64,000 nt of DNA, taken from positions 4,097,001-4,161,000 of the forward strand of contig JACCIC010000027.1 of the NCBI GenBank assembly GCA_018907035.1, given 5' to 3'. A model generated the notes under the pieces. It saw nothing but the letters and a program-made list of their open reading frames with translations. It was not told the origin of the DNA and did no database searches. The translations under genes and the position numbers were made by a program. The stretch is from Sycobia sp. Sy_11. Taxonomy: Eukaryota; Arthropoda; Insecta; Hymenoptera; Epichrysomallidae. Positions 30,677 through 40,689 of this stretch are shown in pieces. Every line of letters begins with the position of its first letter. Positions within the stretch are counted from its first letter, which is position 1.

Positions 30677-30885
30677 GGCTCAACGCGCCTCGACCCCTAG
30701 TCGCTCAACGCGCCACTAGGTTCGTTTGTGCAAGATAATTTATTCTTAATTTTACGGTGCGTATTATACTTTGGCCTACGCTCAACACGCCTAGGCCCTT
30801 GGTCGCTCAACCCGCCACCAAGTTTGTTCTAATACACACCGAACCCGCGAAATCCAATTCTCACTCTCGCTCAACCCGCCAGAAT
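30677..30885 (+). repeat. Hairpin family with constant 13-nt loop, left arm
   Basis: A constant segment CGCTCAACNCGCC is flanked by stems that differ from unit to unit but are self-complementary: CCTAGT/ACTAGG (loop 30,702-30,714), GGCCTA/TAGGCC (loop 30,779-30,791), CTTGGT/ACCAAG (loop 30,804-30,816; abuts the previous hairpin) and ACTCT/AGAAT (loop 30,868-30,880, one mismatch here). A fifth copy of the constant segment at 30,677-30,689 (first base G) has no obvious stem. Changing stems with preserved pairing is what selection on structure looks like. The array lies in the LTR close to the primer-binding site side. Confidence 0.8.
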
Positions 30886-31616
30886 TCGATTTGGATTTTA
30901 TTTAATTTATTTGTAATTTTTTTTTCTTTTCGTTGCTGGATTCGGGATCTAAATAAATTTCTATTTATTAAATAATAAGCAAATTTATTTAACAAAATTT
31001 AATAAAAAATGATTAACAAAAATTATAAAAAAAGAAACTCATTAACTATTTAATTTTTTTTTGGCCATTTGGTAGCTTAGCCGCTACTCTCGACTTGTTT
31101 TGTCACTCCATTATCCGCTGTAACAAATAAAAAATCATAAAATATATTTATTTTATGATGTACAAAATTAAAAATTAATTCTAACTTAAAATTATCGCTC
31201 GCCGCTGCTCTTCCAGCCGCCTGCGGCCCGAGAGCGTTCGCTCATCCTCGCCGCTGCCGGCGCTTTATCCCCGCGCCGCGCCGCCCCACGAAGCCTTCGG
31301 CGCTCCCCCTGCCGTGGGATCATCATTTTAATTTTGTACATCATCAAATAAATATATTTTATGATTTTTTTTTTATTTGTTACAGCGGATAATAGCGCGA
31401 CAAAACAACTCGAGAGTAGCGGCTAAGCTATCAAATGGTCGAAAAATAAAATAGTTAATTAGTTTCTTTTTTTATAATTCTGTTAATCATTTTTTTATTA
31501 AATTTTGTTAAATCAAATTGTTTATTATTTAATAAATAGAACTTTATTTAGATCCCGAATCCAGCAACGAAAAGAAAATTAAAAATTGCAAATAAATTAA
31601 ATAAAATCCAATTCAA

Positions 31617-31912
31617 ACTCTGGCGGGTTGAGCGAGAGTGAGAATTGGATTTCGCGGGTTCGGCGTGTACTAGAACAAACTTGGTGGCGGGTTGATAGAC
31701 CAAGGGCCTAGGCGTGTTGAGCGTGGGCCAAAGTATAGTACACGCCGTAAAATTAAAAATAAATTATCTTGTACAAACGAACCTAGTGGCGCGTTGAGCG
31801 ACTAGGGACCGAGGCGGGTTGAGCCGGAGCCACTCATTTATGCAAGTTAAAACGAATCGAACATAGCCTTTGGTGGGGTGAAAAGAACCCGACGGCGTGC
31901 TGAGCGATCGGG
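31617..31912 (-). repeat. Hairpin family with constant 13-nt loop, right arm
   Basis: Inverted counterparts: ACTCT/AGAGT (loop 31,622-31,634, perfect), CTTGGT/ACCAAG (31,686-31,698; loop mutated to end in GATAG), GGCCTA/TGGGCC (31,711-31,723; pairing kept through one G-T), CCTAGT/ACTAGG (31,788-31,800) and an additional unit CCCGAC/ATCGGG (31,894-31,906), present only in this arm. Stem pairing is retained while loop bases vary slightly. Further loop copies without clear stems lie near 31,812 and 31,914. Confidence 0.8.
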
Positions 31913-31969
31913 GCCGAGGCGCGTTGAGCCGGAGCACAAACTAGCTCTCACCAAAGTGCTTATGTTACA

Positions 31970-32571
31970 ATACATACATCTTTTTGTACGAAGATTTAAA
32001 TTTATCTTAATCTGTGTTACGACACCTGCGGTTCAACCTGCAGCTTCTACAGGGCGGCGTAATCGCTGGTCTAATCCTTAAAAATAATTACGCATTCCCC
32101 GTTCTTGACAATACACCCCTTTGTGCGTGATCTCGCGCCCCAGGCCTGGGGTAAGTTCGAACGCGTATTTATTTATTCTTATTCTAAACGTGTTGTACCT
32201 AAGTACGTTATTTACAATACCACGCTCGATAATACGTGTTTTATCTTCCCCAGCCTGTTCCTTATTACGAGGTTGTGGAAGTTCTTCGGCTTCTTGATTC
32301 TCAGGATCTCGCATACCTCGAGGCGGGGATCTCTGGTGGTCATATCCCACAGAACGTCCTCTGCGTAAGGATTGTGGTTTACACGGAGGCGCCTGATGGA
32401 GTGACTCTTCTTAAGCTCTGATCATGGATATCCGTTTCCCATGGGAATGTCTTGAGGCTCAGAATAAGCGAAGCTAAACTCCTCCAAGAAATTCTCGCCG
32501 AGGAACACGGCCGCCAACAGCTGCGACACGTGCGTGTCCTTATTGACGTACGCACTGTCATCGTATTCTAG
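31970..32571 (+). CDS. Unassigned coding-like block with a possible small intron
   Basis: GC-richer than the flanks. A good donor (CCTGGG|GTAAGT, about 32,150) and a good acceptor (TTTTATCTTCCCCAG, about 32,250) would define an intron of about 100 bp. Downstream of it one frame reads PVPYYEVVEVLRLLDSQDLA, YLEAGISGGHIPQNVLCVRI and VVYTEAPDGVTLLKL, then a single TGA (32,419), and continues in the same frame with RLRISEAKLLQEILAEEHGR, QQLRHVRVLIDVRTVIVF to a stop at 32,569. Amphipathic, no motif known to me. Upstream exon sequence is unclear (KNNYAFPVLDNTPLC in one frame). It could be a host exon pair or part of another retroelement next to gypsy-B. Confidence 0.35.
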
Positions 32572-33024
32572 TCTGCGCAAGATCCGGTTTTCTTTTACGA
32601 ACTGGCATAGATGCTTAAATGAGCACCTTCTTTATTAGAGTTTCTTTATTAAAGCATGCAATGCTTAAGTACAAAGTGCACGCATATACAGGCTTCACAA
32701 TGCCCTTGAATTCGCACAGTTTTCTCAATCATCAGTTATATAATACATGAGCTATAAAAGGTCTGATAGCTATGAAAAATGATGTAAAATCTTATTATAA
32801 TTAAGTACATTGCTTTTAAAAGTTTACTTGAAAATACAAAAGGAGTTAAAACCCTAAAAAATTTTATTAATAGATATAATACGAATTCTGAAATATTCTC
32901 TGCTTTTATACAAATAAAAATAAACCCTAATCTAAGAAATAGTACCATTAAAAATAAATTTCCTATTAAGTAGCGTAAAAAATTCAGACGCATCTAATAG
33001 TGAAACTTCATCATACCTGCCCTA
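32572..33024. other. AT-rich spacer, nothing recognised
   Basis: No coding signal beyond an AT-driven minus-strand frame at 32,736-32,993 of hydrophobic residues. It separates the unassigned coding block from the outer mariner. Confidence 0.4.
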
Positions 33025-34066
33025 TACGAGGGTGGTCCCAGAATTACCTAGTCTGACCTAGATATGGCGATAGTTGCTAAAAAAATACCACTGTATTAAA
33101 AAGTATACAATCTATAAAGTAGATATCTCTAGTTTGAAAACGCCATAATGTTTAGTATTTGTTTGACATCCATCAATAGTGAACGTTTTCAGTGAACTTG
33201 TAAACATGGAAAAAATTCGTCATCTTTATGTGTTACAATACTTTTATTTGAAAGGCCTCAGCCCAACCAATATAAAAGCTGAACTAGACTCTACTTTGGG
33301 TGAGACAGCTCCTTCGTTTGCAGCAGTAAAATCTTGGGTAGCAGAGTTTAAACGAGGCCATACGAACTGCAAAGACGAGCATCGCATTGGTCGACCAAAC
33401 GAGGTGACGACTCCAGAAATGTTGAAGAAAATCCACAAAGCGATACAGGATGATCATCGACTGAAAGTGCGCGAGGTAGCTGACACGTGAGGCATTTCAA
33501 AAAATGCGGTACATCGCATATCAACTGAAAATTGCAACATGACAAAGCTGTGCGCAAGATGGATACCGCGTTTGCTTAACATGGAACAGAAACAGTGTCG
33601 TGAAGATATTTCAGTTGAGTGTTTGGTAATGTTTCACAAAAATAAAGCCGAATATTTGCGCCGTTTCATAACCATGGATGAAACATGGGTTTACCACTTC
33701 ACACCCGAAACAAAAGAACAATCAAAACAATGGACTCAAAAACGAGAGCCGGCTCCAAAGAAGGCAAAGATCGTTCTGCAGGCAAGTTTATTGCGCCGGT
33801 TTTTTGGGATGCGTGTGGGTAATTTTCATTGACTATCATGAAAAAGGAAAAACTATCAAAGGCGAGTATTATTCGAACTTATTGCAACGTTTGAGCGAAA
33901 AAATCAAGCTATAACGGTCACATTTGGCTAAGAAGACAGTGTTGTGCCATCAAGACAATGCACTAGCTTACACATCCATTATTGCAATCACCAAAATTAA
34001 TTAATTAAAGATTGAATTGCTATCTCATACACCCTATTCGACAGATTTAGGTCCCTGGGATTATTA

Positions 34067-35350
34067 GGAGTGTGAATAAGTCTTTCCCGTTTTTTGCAAG
34101 AGATGGCGCCACCAATACTGTGCGAGTATTCAATGGTTACATATGTCATAATCAAAGCTTATTCATATGTCAACAATTCCATACTAACACATTAGTTAAA
34201 ATTTTTTCGCATCATAAATTTTTGATATCGTGAAAATGTCGAAATTTGAGCCGAGTCGACGTCATTTGCGGGAAGTTTCACTTTATTGGTTCAATTTGAA
34301 GAAATCTGCTGCCGAGACGCATCGATTGCTTCAGGAGGCTTATGGAGAAGGTTGTGTCGATGATTCAAGTGTTCGCGGATGGTTTCGACGCTTCAAAAGC
34401 GGTGATTTCGACGTGGAAGACAAGGAGCGTTCCGGGCGGCCGCAAATCTTTGAAGATCGAGAATTGGCGACTTTGCTTGATGAAGATTCTTGTCAAATGC
34501 AAGAAGAACTTGCTGAAGCATTGGGAGTTGACCGAACAACCATTCCCAAGCGTTTGAAAGCCATGGGTATGATCCAAAAGCAAGGAAATTGGGTGCCGTA
34601 CGAACTGAAGCTGAGAGACGTCGAACGGCGTTTTTTCACTTGCGAACAGCTGCTTCAGCGACATAAAAAAAAGGGTTTTCTGCATCGTATCGTGACTGGC
34701 GATGAAAAGTGGATACGTTACGATAATCCGAAGCGAAGAAAACCATGGGGACTACCCGGCCATGCATCATCATCGACGGCCAAGCCAAATATTCATGGCG
34801 CCAAGCTCATGCTCTGTATATAGTGGGACCAGCTAGGTGTGGTTTACTATGAGCTTCTGAAACCGAATGAAAGGATCACAGGCGAGGTCTATCGACGACA
34901 ATTGATGCGTTTGAGCCGCGCACTGCGAGAAAAACGGCCACAATACTCCGACAGGCACGACAAAGTTATTTTGCAACATGACAATGCTCGCCCACATGTT
35001 GCACCACCGGTGAAAACATACTTAGAAACGCTCAAATGGGAAGTCCTACCCCACCCGCCGTATAGTCCAGACGTTGCTCCGTCTGATTACCATCTCTTCA
35101 GATCGATGACGCATGGCCTGGCTGACCAGCACTTTCATTCCTACGAGGAAGCCAAAAAATGGGTGGATGACTGGATAGAGGCCAAACCGGTCGAATTTTT
35201 TCGCAACGGGATTCGTATGTTGCCAGAAAGATGGGAAAAAGTTGTAGCTAGCGATGGCCAATACTTTCAATAATTCATTTGTAACCATTTTTTCACAATA
35301 AAGGCTCAAAATTTGAAAAAAAAACGGGAAAGACTTATTCACATACCTGA
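34067..35350 (+). mobile_element. Inner mariner (mauritiana type), almost complete
   Basis: It is inserted at a TA of the outer mariner: TA at 34,065-34,066 and again at 35,351-35,352. TIRs start (GG)AGTGTGAATAAGTCTTTCCC and end with the complement (GGGAAAGACTTATTCACATA). Length is 1,284 bp, typical of mariners. It carries one transposase gene with a single nonsense codon. Younger than the outer copy, both by nesting and because it has far fewer lesions. Confidence 0.92.
34236..35273 (+). pseudogene. Mariner transposase, one nonsense codon
   Basis: 345 codons, the normal length, from ATG 34,236 (MSKFEPSRRHLREVSLYWFN) to a TAA after VASDGQYFQ. N-terminal paired HTH region: SAAETHRLLQEAYG, VRGWFRRFKSGDFDVEDKER, then the SGRPQ linker. 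Catalytic residues are all present: VTGDEKWI, LQHDNARPH and SPDVAPSD, with 34 residues between the second and third Asp (DD34D). The only lesion is TAG at 34,821 in LMLC-I-stop-WDQL, where a Trp codon is expected (TGG to TAG). Transposase binds TIRs and moves the element at TA sites. It resembles the mauritiana subfamily known from ants and flies. Confidence 0.93.
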
Positions 35351-35609
35351 TATTATTTGTTCCCAGACTTGAAAAAATGGTTCGCTGGTCAAAGATTTTC
35401 CAGCAATGAAGAGGTGATGTCGGCAGTTAATAGCTATTACGAGGAGCTTGACAATTCTTATTATATAAAGCGTATCAAACTTATTGAACATCGCTAAGAA
35501 AAGTGTACTATAGAGTTAAAAGGAGATTATGTTAAAAAATAAATATATTTTTTTCCAAAATTTTTGAGTTTTATTTGTTGAGCCAGGTACTTCTAGGACC
35601 ACCCTCGTA

Positions 35610-36299
35610 ATGTACAAATAAAAATGATTTAAATTATATAATGAAATATAAATGGTTTTATCTCACATCTTCTATTTTTGCACAAATTCAGCTCACATCT
35701 GCATAGAAGAGACTAATTAAAAAAAAATGTTCGCAGCACTTCTGGCTACAACATTATACATAACAATAAGTAAATTGCCTTAGTGCGAGCGGAGAGACCG
35801 CATCATTAAATTAGAAATATTTAGAATACATAGAACTAAATATTAACAGTAATCTAAAAGCAATTGTTACATCCGTAATACTATACACGATGTAATTGCG
35901 TATCTGTAATCTAAAGATGTAAGCAGTTATTATATAGCTGTACACGACATTTCTAACATAATAAGTCAACTGTCTAAGCCATTTTTTATTGTTCTTGCCT
36001 TCAATATTCAATATAGACTGTAGCGTTCTTATAAAATCGATGTAAAAGTCGAAATGGTCGAAAATCTATTATTGGCGCATAAGATATCACTTCTAAATTC
36101 CACAAATTGTACTGATTTTAATATCTCAAATACTAAAATGAGTGAAATTGACTTCAAAATGTTAACGATTAACACTGACAAATTTTAGTAGAGAAATCTC
36201 GAATCTCTATAGAAGAAACCACTTTTCAATAATTAATGATATTGAAAATAGAGGCTCAGACCCCTCAATTTGACAAACTAGACAAAAATAATAGTAGTA
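35610..36299. other. AT-rich spacer, nothing recognised
   Basis: No motif or convincing frame. The minus frame at 35,811-36,011 is AT-driven. Confidence 0.4.
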
Positions 36300-37810
36300 A
36301 AGTAAACTAAAAGGATTTCGAATAATATAAACTATCTGAAGTCGCTAACGAATCAATACATAAAATCAAATCAAAAACAGAAAACAATACGAGCCATGGA
36401 GTAATTATCAATATGAAAAACTCATAAGGGATTACAAATAGACATTTAAGCAATATAAAGAATCACCAATCTACAAATATAAAATTAATTATAAAACTAA
36501 AGAAGCATCTTCTCAAAGAGTCCCCAAACAAGACAAAATGGAATCTTACGTATAGTAATTTTGTATCTGCTTTTAAAAGCAGTATGACAATTTCAAAAAT
36601 ATGGAACGAAATCGAAGCCAACAAAGCATAAAATTGATATACACAGATTACAGTGATTGAATAGTCCAACACAATAATATTGACAACAAAGAAATAGCTA
36701 AAATACTCGCTGCAACGTTGGCAAGAAATTTTTCAAATTTTGCACCTAAATTGTTAAAATTTAAAGAAAAAACCAATATAAATCAAATCAATACATAACA
36801 TTAAAAATATCAAATGATAACATTCCATGAATTAACTAATACCTTCAATGCTTGCAACAATTCTAGTCCAAAAACAGATAACGTACCTAACATAATGCTC
36901 AAATAATTATCCGAAACAGCTGTAATCTATTTATTGAAAATTTACAATGTCATATGAACAAAAAATATTTTTCAAAAAAATTTACTAAATGCAACCATAA
37001 TACTAATTCCCAAACAAGATAAAAATCAATGTATTACAGAGGGTTATACACCCATAGCAGGAATTTTCTGTATCTAAAGTCCTAGAGAAAATTATTAATA
37101 AGAGACTCCAGTGGGTTTTAGACGAAAATAATGTAATTCAAGACAGTCAATGTGGATTCCGACAATTCAAGTTTATAAATGACCTTTTAGTCACTCTTTA
37201 GTTGAACATTTGGAAATTCAATAACAAACAATACTTAATAGCGATTTGCAGTTATATTTAAAAAAATGCGATATGTTCTGAAACAGAAAAATACTACTTA
37301 TACTTATAACACATTATTGCTGTCAACATGTTATAATTCATTAACAGCTTTTTGAAAAATACAACAATCAAATTCCGTGTTAATAGAAAGTATTTAGAAC
37401 CCTACTAAATTTCAAATGGAATCGTTTTATCGTGGCTATAGATGCAATCTCTAACATTATTATCCCTACTGTAATTCATAGAATATTTTCCGACGATTAC
37501 ACAATTTTTGTTTCTGACAAAAACGTCAATGCAACACAAATTCTTAAATAAATTATTTTAAGTAAACTAATCAAATTCTCAAATGAATGCAGATATCAGT
37601 TCCCTCACTCTAAATCAACAATTACCATCTTTTTGACAAATAAAATCATTGATTGTGACCTTAAATCTTGGCAAACAAAAGCTGTCAATTATTCGCAAGA
37701 TGATACTACTCAGACTTGCATTCGATTGTCCAATGAATTAATTGGAATATCTTAAATATCTTAAAAATAACTGCGTAAAGAAACTTAATATTATGAAAAT
37801 GATTGCATAA
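36300..37810 (+). pseudogene. Highly degraded Jockey/CR1-like LINE, RT region
   Basis: With many stops, plus-strand reading in shifting frames gives LNATIILIPKQDKNQCITEG and YTPIAGIF (RT motif 1-2 region of LINEs), KVLEKIINKRLQWVLDENNV and IQDSQCGFRQFKFINDLLVT (the QFGFR...T box), and FSDDYTIFVSDKNVNATQIL near 37,480 (motif C, FADD-type). A pre-RT segment around 36,480-36,660 and the post-RT part to 37,810 are barely readable. The Jockey/CR1 grouping is from the FADD-type box and the INKRL segment, by recall. Very old copy. Confidence 0.65.
36328..36560 (+). repeat. 230-bp direct repeat, copy 1
   Basis: ACTATCTGAAGTCGCTAACG through GACAAAATGGAATCTTACGT. It is repeated at 38,028-38,262 with about ten differences. 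It lies within the pre-RT part of the degraded LINE, so copy 2 is a second fragment of that family or a segmental duplication. Confidence 0.9.
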
Positions 37811-38027
37811 AAAACTGGCATACTCAATACTCAGTATTAATTAAATTACGGACGGCTCTAATGAGATCCAAACTATAGATCCATCCTGCTATCGCCACGT
37901 TCGAGCACATAGGAATTCGAGCACACTTCCCTCTCATAAAAAGTATACTGAGCCCCATTTAGTTCATGCTGAGGACATAGTATACTTTAGAAGTAAGGAA
38001 ACTTTAGGTGCAGTAAAATACTTATAG

Positions 38028-38262
38028 ACTATCTGAAGTCGCTAACGAATCAATACATAAAATCAAATCATAAACAGAAAACAATACAAGCCATGGAGTA
38101 ATTATCAATATGAAAAACTCATAAGGGATTACAAATAGACATTTAATCAATATAAAGAATGACCAATCTACAAATATAAAATTAATTATAAAACTAAAGA
38201 AGCATCTTCTCGAAGAGTCCTCGAACAAGACAAAATGGAATCTTATGTATAGTAATTTTATT
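38028..38262 (+). repeat. 230-bp direct repeat, copy 2
   Basis: Second copy of 36,328-36,560, followed immediately by unrelated sequence. Both copies end at ATAGTAATTTT. It lies between the degraded LINE and the Polinton remnant. Confidence 0.9.
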
Positions 38263-38385
38263 TAGATGCAGTAAAATATTTATAGACTTTCACCTTGTGT
38301 TTTGAGGAAAGTCGGGAGGAGAGGGGATATACATTCTCCTTTATGTGCCATGATGCCTATAGCAAAGTCAACTACCTTTTTTTTT

Positions 38386-38620
38386 AATAATCTATTTAAA
38401 TAACCTTTCTCACATATCCATTGATGGGATTATACTGAATTATGCGATCGTGCAAAATCAAGCAATAAGCTGTAGTATTGGCTGGAAATCGGCTCTTTCG
38501 CCTCAAATTCTAAACGTACATCCACAGAATTACTCTTTAGAGATTCATTTTGTCGTGAGCAATCAGTAACTATGCGAGGTTCATTCTCGAGAAACTATTT
38601 TGTTGAAAGCAGTGGTTGAG
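38386..38620 (-). pseudogene. Polinton capsid-protein C-terminal fragment
   Basis: Minus-strand reading LENEPRIVTDCSRQNESLKS, then NSVDVRLEFEAKEPI, followed after a one-base shift by AYCLILHDRIIQYNPINGYV. The DCSRQNESLKS-x-x-VDVR-x-E-x-E pattern and the closing AYCLI-x-HD are what I remember from the C-terminus of a Polinton virion protein (penton/minor capsid type). Transcribed opposite to the ATPase. Assignment is by recall only. Confidence 0.5.
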
Positions 38621-38739
38621 GATCACTTGTATAGTATGTTTTTTGAGAATTTGCATACATGTTATACAGTATTGCGTATTCATTATTAGGTATGACAAGG
38701 TTTAAATTATTATATTCCTAAATTATTATATACTCCTAT

Positions 38740-39110
38740 TTCCCGTTTATTGAACATGAATCTGTAATATCACCAGATGAAGCATTGCACAATTCAATTA
38801 TGATTTTTGATGATGTAGCTTGTGAGAAGCAAGATAACGTCAGAGTGTTTTTCTGTATGGGGAGACATAAAAGTGTAGATTGCTTCTACCTGTGTCAGTC
38901 ATATGCTCATATACCAAAACATTTTATTAGAGATAATATTCATATGTTAGTAATTTATCGACAACATGGTGTGAATTTAAAACATATTTGAACATGTCAA
39001 TACTAATCTTTCTTTCAACGAATTTCGAAGTCTTTATTCTGAATGCTGGAAAAATGATAAATATGGATTTGCTCTTATTGATAAAGATAAAACGAAGATG
39101 GTAGAAAAGG
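38740..39110 (+). pseudogene. Polinton packaging ATPase, C-terminal half
   Basis: FIEHESVISPDEALHNSIMI, FDDVACEKQDNVRVFFCMGR, HKSVDCFYLCQSYAHIPKHF, IRDNIHMLVIYRQHGVNLKH, then a frameshift at about 38,990 and LSFNEFRSLYSECWKNDKYG, FALIDKD. IMIFDD is the Walker B motif of the FtsK/HerA-type ATPase that packages Polinton DNA; the GMGRHK-type sensor region follows. The Walker A half is missing upstream. The family is highly recognisable. Confidence 0.75.
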
Positions 39111-39187
39111 CTTTGACTGTTTTGCAATAAAAAGAAATTTAAAAAATCTTAAATTTTCAGTTCAATTTTACACAGCAACACGACACC

Positions 39188-39940
39188 ATGTCGCACTTTG
39201 AGAAAGAAAAGAATATCCTTAACGAGCTGTTGCACGCTCTTAAAGCTATTAAAAGAAAATCTGGACTATTGAAACAGGAGAGAGAGAGTATCTCGAAAAA
39301 GTTGTAGGATATACATTGAAACCTGTCATTACACCACTTGAAAATCTTGTCGAATCGAACAGTTTACCGTCTTCTAATCTCATTTCGGATGATCGCAGCA
39401 TTAACAAACCAACTAAATCCCGAAAAAAGATGAATTTTATGTTAGATAATAATATTCACTCAACTTCCATAAAAGATTATGGTTTCGATGATGATTTTGC
39501 CTCATTAGATAACGCAATGATGAATTCGACATTCAAATCTATGCATAAAGATAATGTTAAAACTAATATTTTAGATCAAAGCCGCAGTAAATTCGATAGC
39601 ATACAATGTAGTAAGAAACATTGGAGGCACATACATGCTTGGTGATTCTGAAATTATATTTGATAATAAGAAAATAAAAGTGAGATTTAACTTATCCTAA
39701 AAGTAATGGACTAATGGAGCTAATTATTAAAAAAGAACCAGACGACACATTAATAAGTCCAGCAGATCGTAAATTCTAGATTATTGCAGTATTCTAGAAG
39801 TAACAAGTGCTCACCGGAAAAAACATAGTAAAGATGAATCTATACGCTCATCGAAGAGTAGAAAATATTTCAACATCATTGCACCGATGTTTCGCAACAG
39901 TGCTAGTAATACAAAAAAGGAAGGAGGAGGTCACATACAT
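39188..39940 (+). pseudogene. Polinton accessory virion-type ORF
   Basis: It starts MSHFEKEKNILNELLHALKA with a Lys/Glu-rich coiled coil (KRKSGLLKQERESISKKL). After frame changes: LKPVITPLENLVESNS, a Ser/Asp-rich stretch, then IGGTYMLGDSEIIFDNKKIK, a region with LISPADRK, and SAHRKKHSKDESIRSSKSRK, ending YFNIIAPMFRNSASNTKKEG. The order GGT-x-MLGDS...PGT-like...ISPADR...AHR matches a conserved Polinton protein of unknown role that I recall from insect copies. Several stops. Function not known to me. Confidence 0.6.
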
Positions 39941-39974
39941 TAATGTAAAATAGCAGAAAAAGATTCTTCAATAG

Positions 39975-40110
39975 AGTTAGTGTACTGGGATGATTCGAAT
40001 GAGCTTGTTGAGACACTAAGATTACTAATTGCTGAAAAATCAGCTGAAGATAACAATCATATCAATGAAATCCATTCAATTATTGAGCAACTGCGTGAAA
40101 TAGGATATAT
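39975..40110 (+). pseudogene. Small Polinton ORF (YWDDxNELVE type)
   Basis: Reads LVYWDDSNELVETLRLLIAE, then KSAEDNNHINEIHSIIEQLR. This is the C-terminal continuation of the preceding ORF in intact Polintons as I recall them, or a separate short ORF. It then runs into a TA-rich stretch. No catalytic motif. Confidence 0.5.
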
Positions 40111-40154
40111 ATATATATTAATATACATTCGTCTATTCTTCAATCAGTATCATC

Positions 40155-40533
40155 ATGAGTCTCGACTTATTTGGAAGAAATTTGAAAGACTCGAAGGGAA
40201 GTCGAAGTCATCCCGGCATTAGATACAATTTTACAGCATATGGTAATTTTGATATAAAAAATAATCGACTTTGTAATGTTGATGATGCTACTGCAGATAC
40301 TGATGCAATTTGTGTAAAAACGTTATATCCAATCTTGCAGCAGGAACTAAATACTGTATCTTTAAAAATTTATGAAGTTCTAAAAGGAAATGAAAAATAT
40401 CATGAACAAAATGGCTTGATAACAGAAGAGAAATTCAAAATTCTTTATCAAAAATATTATGCACATAATGAAAAGCGATTTAAATTGGAAGAAAGAATGA
40501 GTAATTTCGATAAAAATTTTATGAAAACCGAAT
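40155..40533 (+). CDS. Polinton-associated hypothetical protein
   Basis: 126 codons open: MSLDLFGRNLKDSKGSRSHP, GIRYNFTAYGNFDIKNNRLC, a middle with two short hydrophobic helices and a Lys/Glu-rich C-terminus. The first Met suits a start 12-20 bp after TTCAATCAGTATCATC. The stop at 40,533 is followed by more Lys/Glu-rich coding-like sequence to about 40,650, so the intact protein was longer. Placement between the accessory ORF and integrase is consistent with Polinton gene order. Family function unknown to me. Confidence 0.5.
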
Positions 40534-40689
40534 AGTATCAATCAGAACTAGAATCGAAATTGAAAACTCTTAGTAACTCACGTACTCGTTTAAGAGATAA
40601 AGTTTCACAAATGGTTATTAATGTGAACGGTATAGTATGGTAATACATCGAAAAAATCACCAAAGGCAAAGTCAACATGAAGTACGACA

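Larger units (their letters stand above)
24168..31969 (-). mobile_element. gypsy-B: Ty3/gypsy retrotransposon with palindromic LTRs
   Basis: On the minus strand the order is right terminal block (31,969-30,638), primer-binding site (30,637-30,620), gag, protease, RT, RNase H, IN (to 26,713), a tandem-repeat spacer, an extra ORF (26,141-25,587), a polypurine tract (25,452-25,434) and left terminal block (25,433-24,168). In element orientation the LTR should start TGCGACGA and end TTATGTTACA. The inner edges of both blocks satisfy this exactly. The outer parts of both are replaced by inverted LTR copies, so no target duplication can be seen. gag-pol is decayed by many frame breaks and a deletion in RT, but the extra ORF is open. 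Confidence 0.8.
30638..31969 (-). repeat. gypsy-B 5' terminal block: palindromic LTR derivative
   Basis: Left arm 30,638-31,193 and right arm about 31,325-31,969 are inverted copies. Both ends read TGTAACATAAGCACTTTGGT (right end as complement). The 130-bp centre (31,194-31,322) is a piece of the GC-rich arm of the other terminal block (GCTCTTCCAGCCGCCTGCGG ... CGAAGCCTTCGGCGCTCCCC). The right arm is about 100 bp longer through an extra repeat near 31,830-31,925. In the scheme above this block is A-C-b/C'-A'. It carries the array of hairpins described separately. Confidence 0.8.
33025..35609 (+). mobile_element. Outer mariner (DD34D), interrupted by an inner mariner
   Basis: Terminal repeats TACGAGGGTGGTCCCAGAAT (33,025) and its complement ending CCCTCGTA (35,609) enclose a plus-strand transposase starting at ATG 33,206: RHLYVLQYFYLKGLSPTNIK, FKRGHTNCKDEHRIGRPNEV, then after TGA at 33,488 in the same frame GISKNAVHRIS, KLCARWIPRLLNMEQKQCRE, TMDETWVYHF (first Asp), a frameshift near 33,800, IDYHEKGKTIKGEYYSNLLQ, CHQDNALAYTSI (second Asp), STDLGPWDYY (third Asp). 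The inner element (34,067-35,350) sits at this point, after which the C-terminus resumes: FPDLKKWFAGQRFSSNEEVM. Without the insertion it is about 1.3 kb, a normal mariner length. Confidence 0.9.

Noticed and set aside
32236..32571. Calling the 32-kb block a named host gene
   Set aside because: No family recognised; one in-frame stop; kept only as coding-like.
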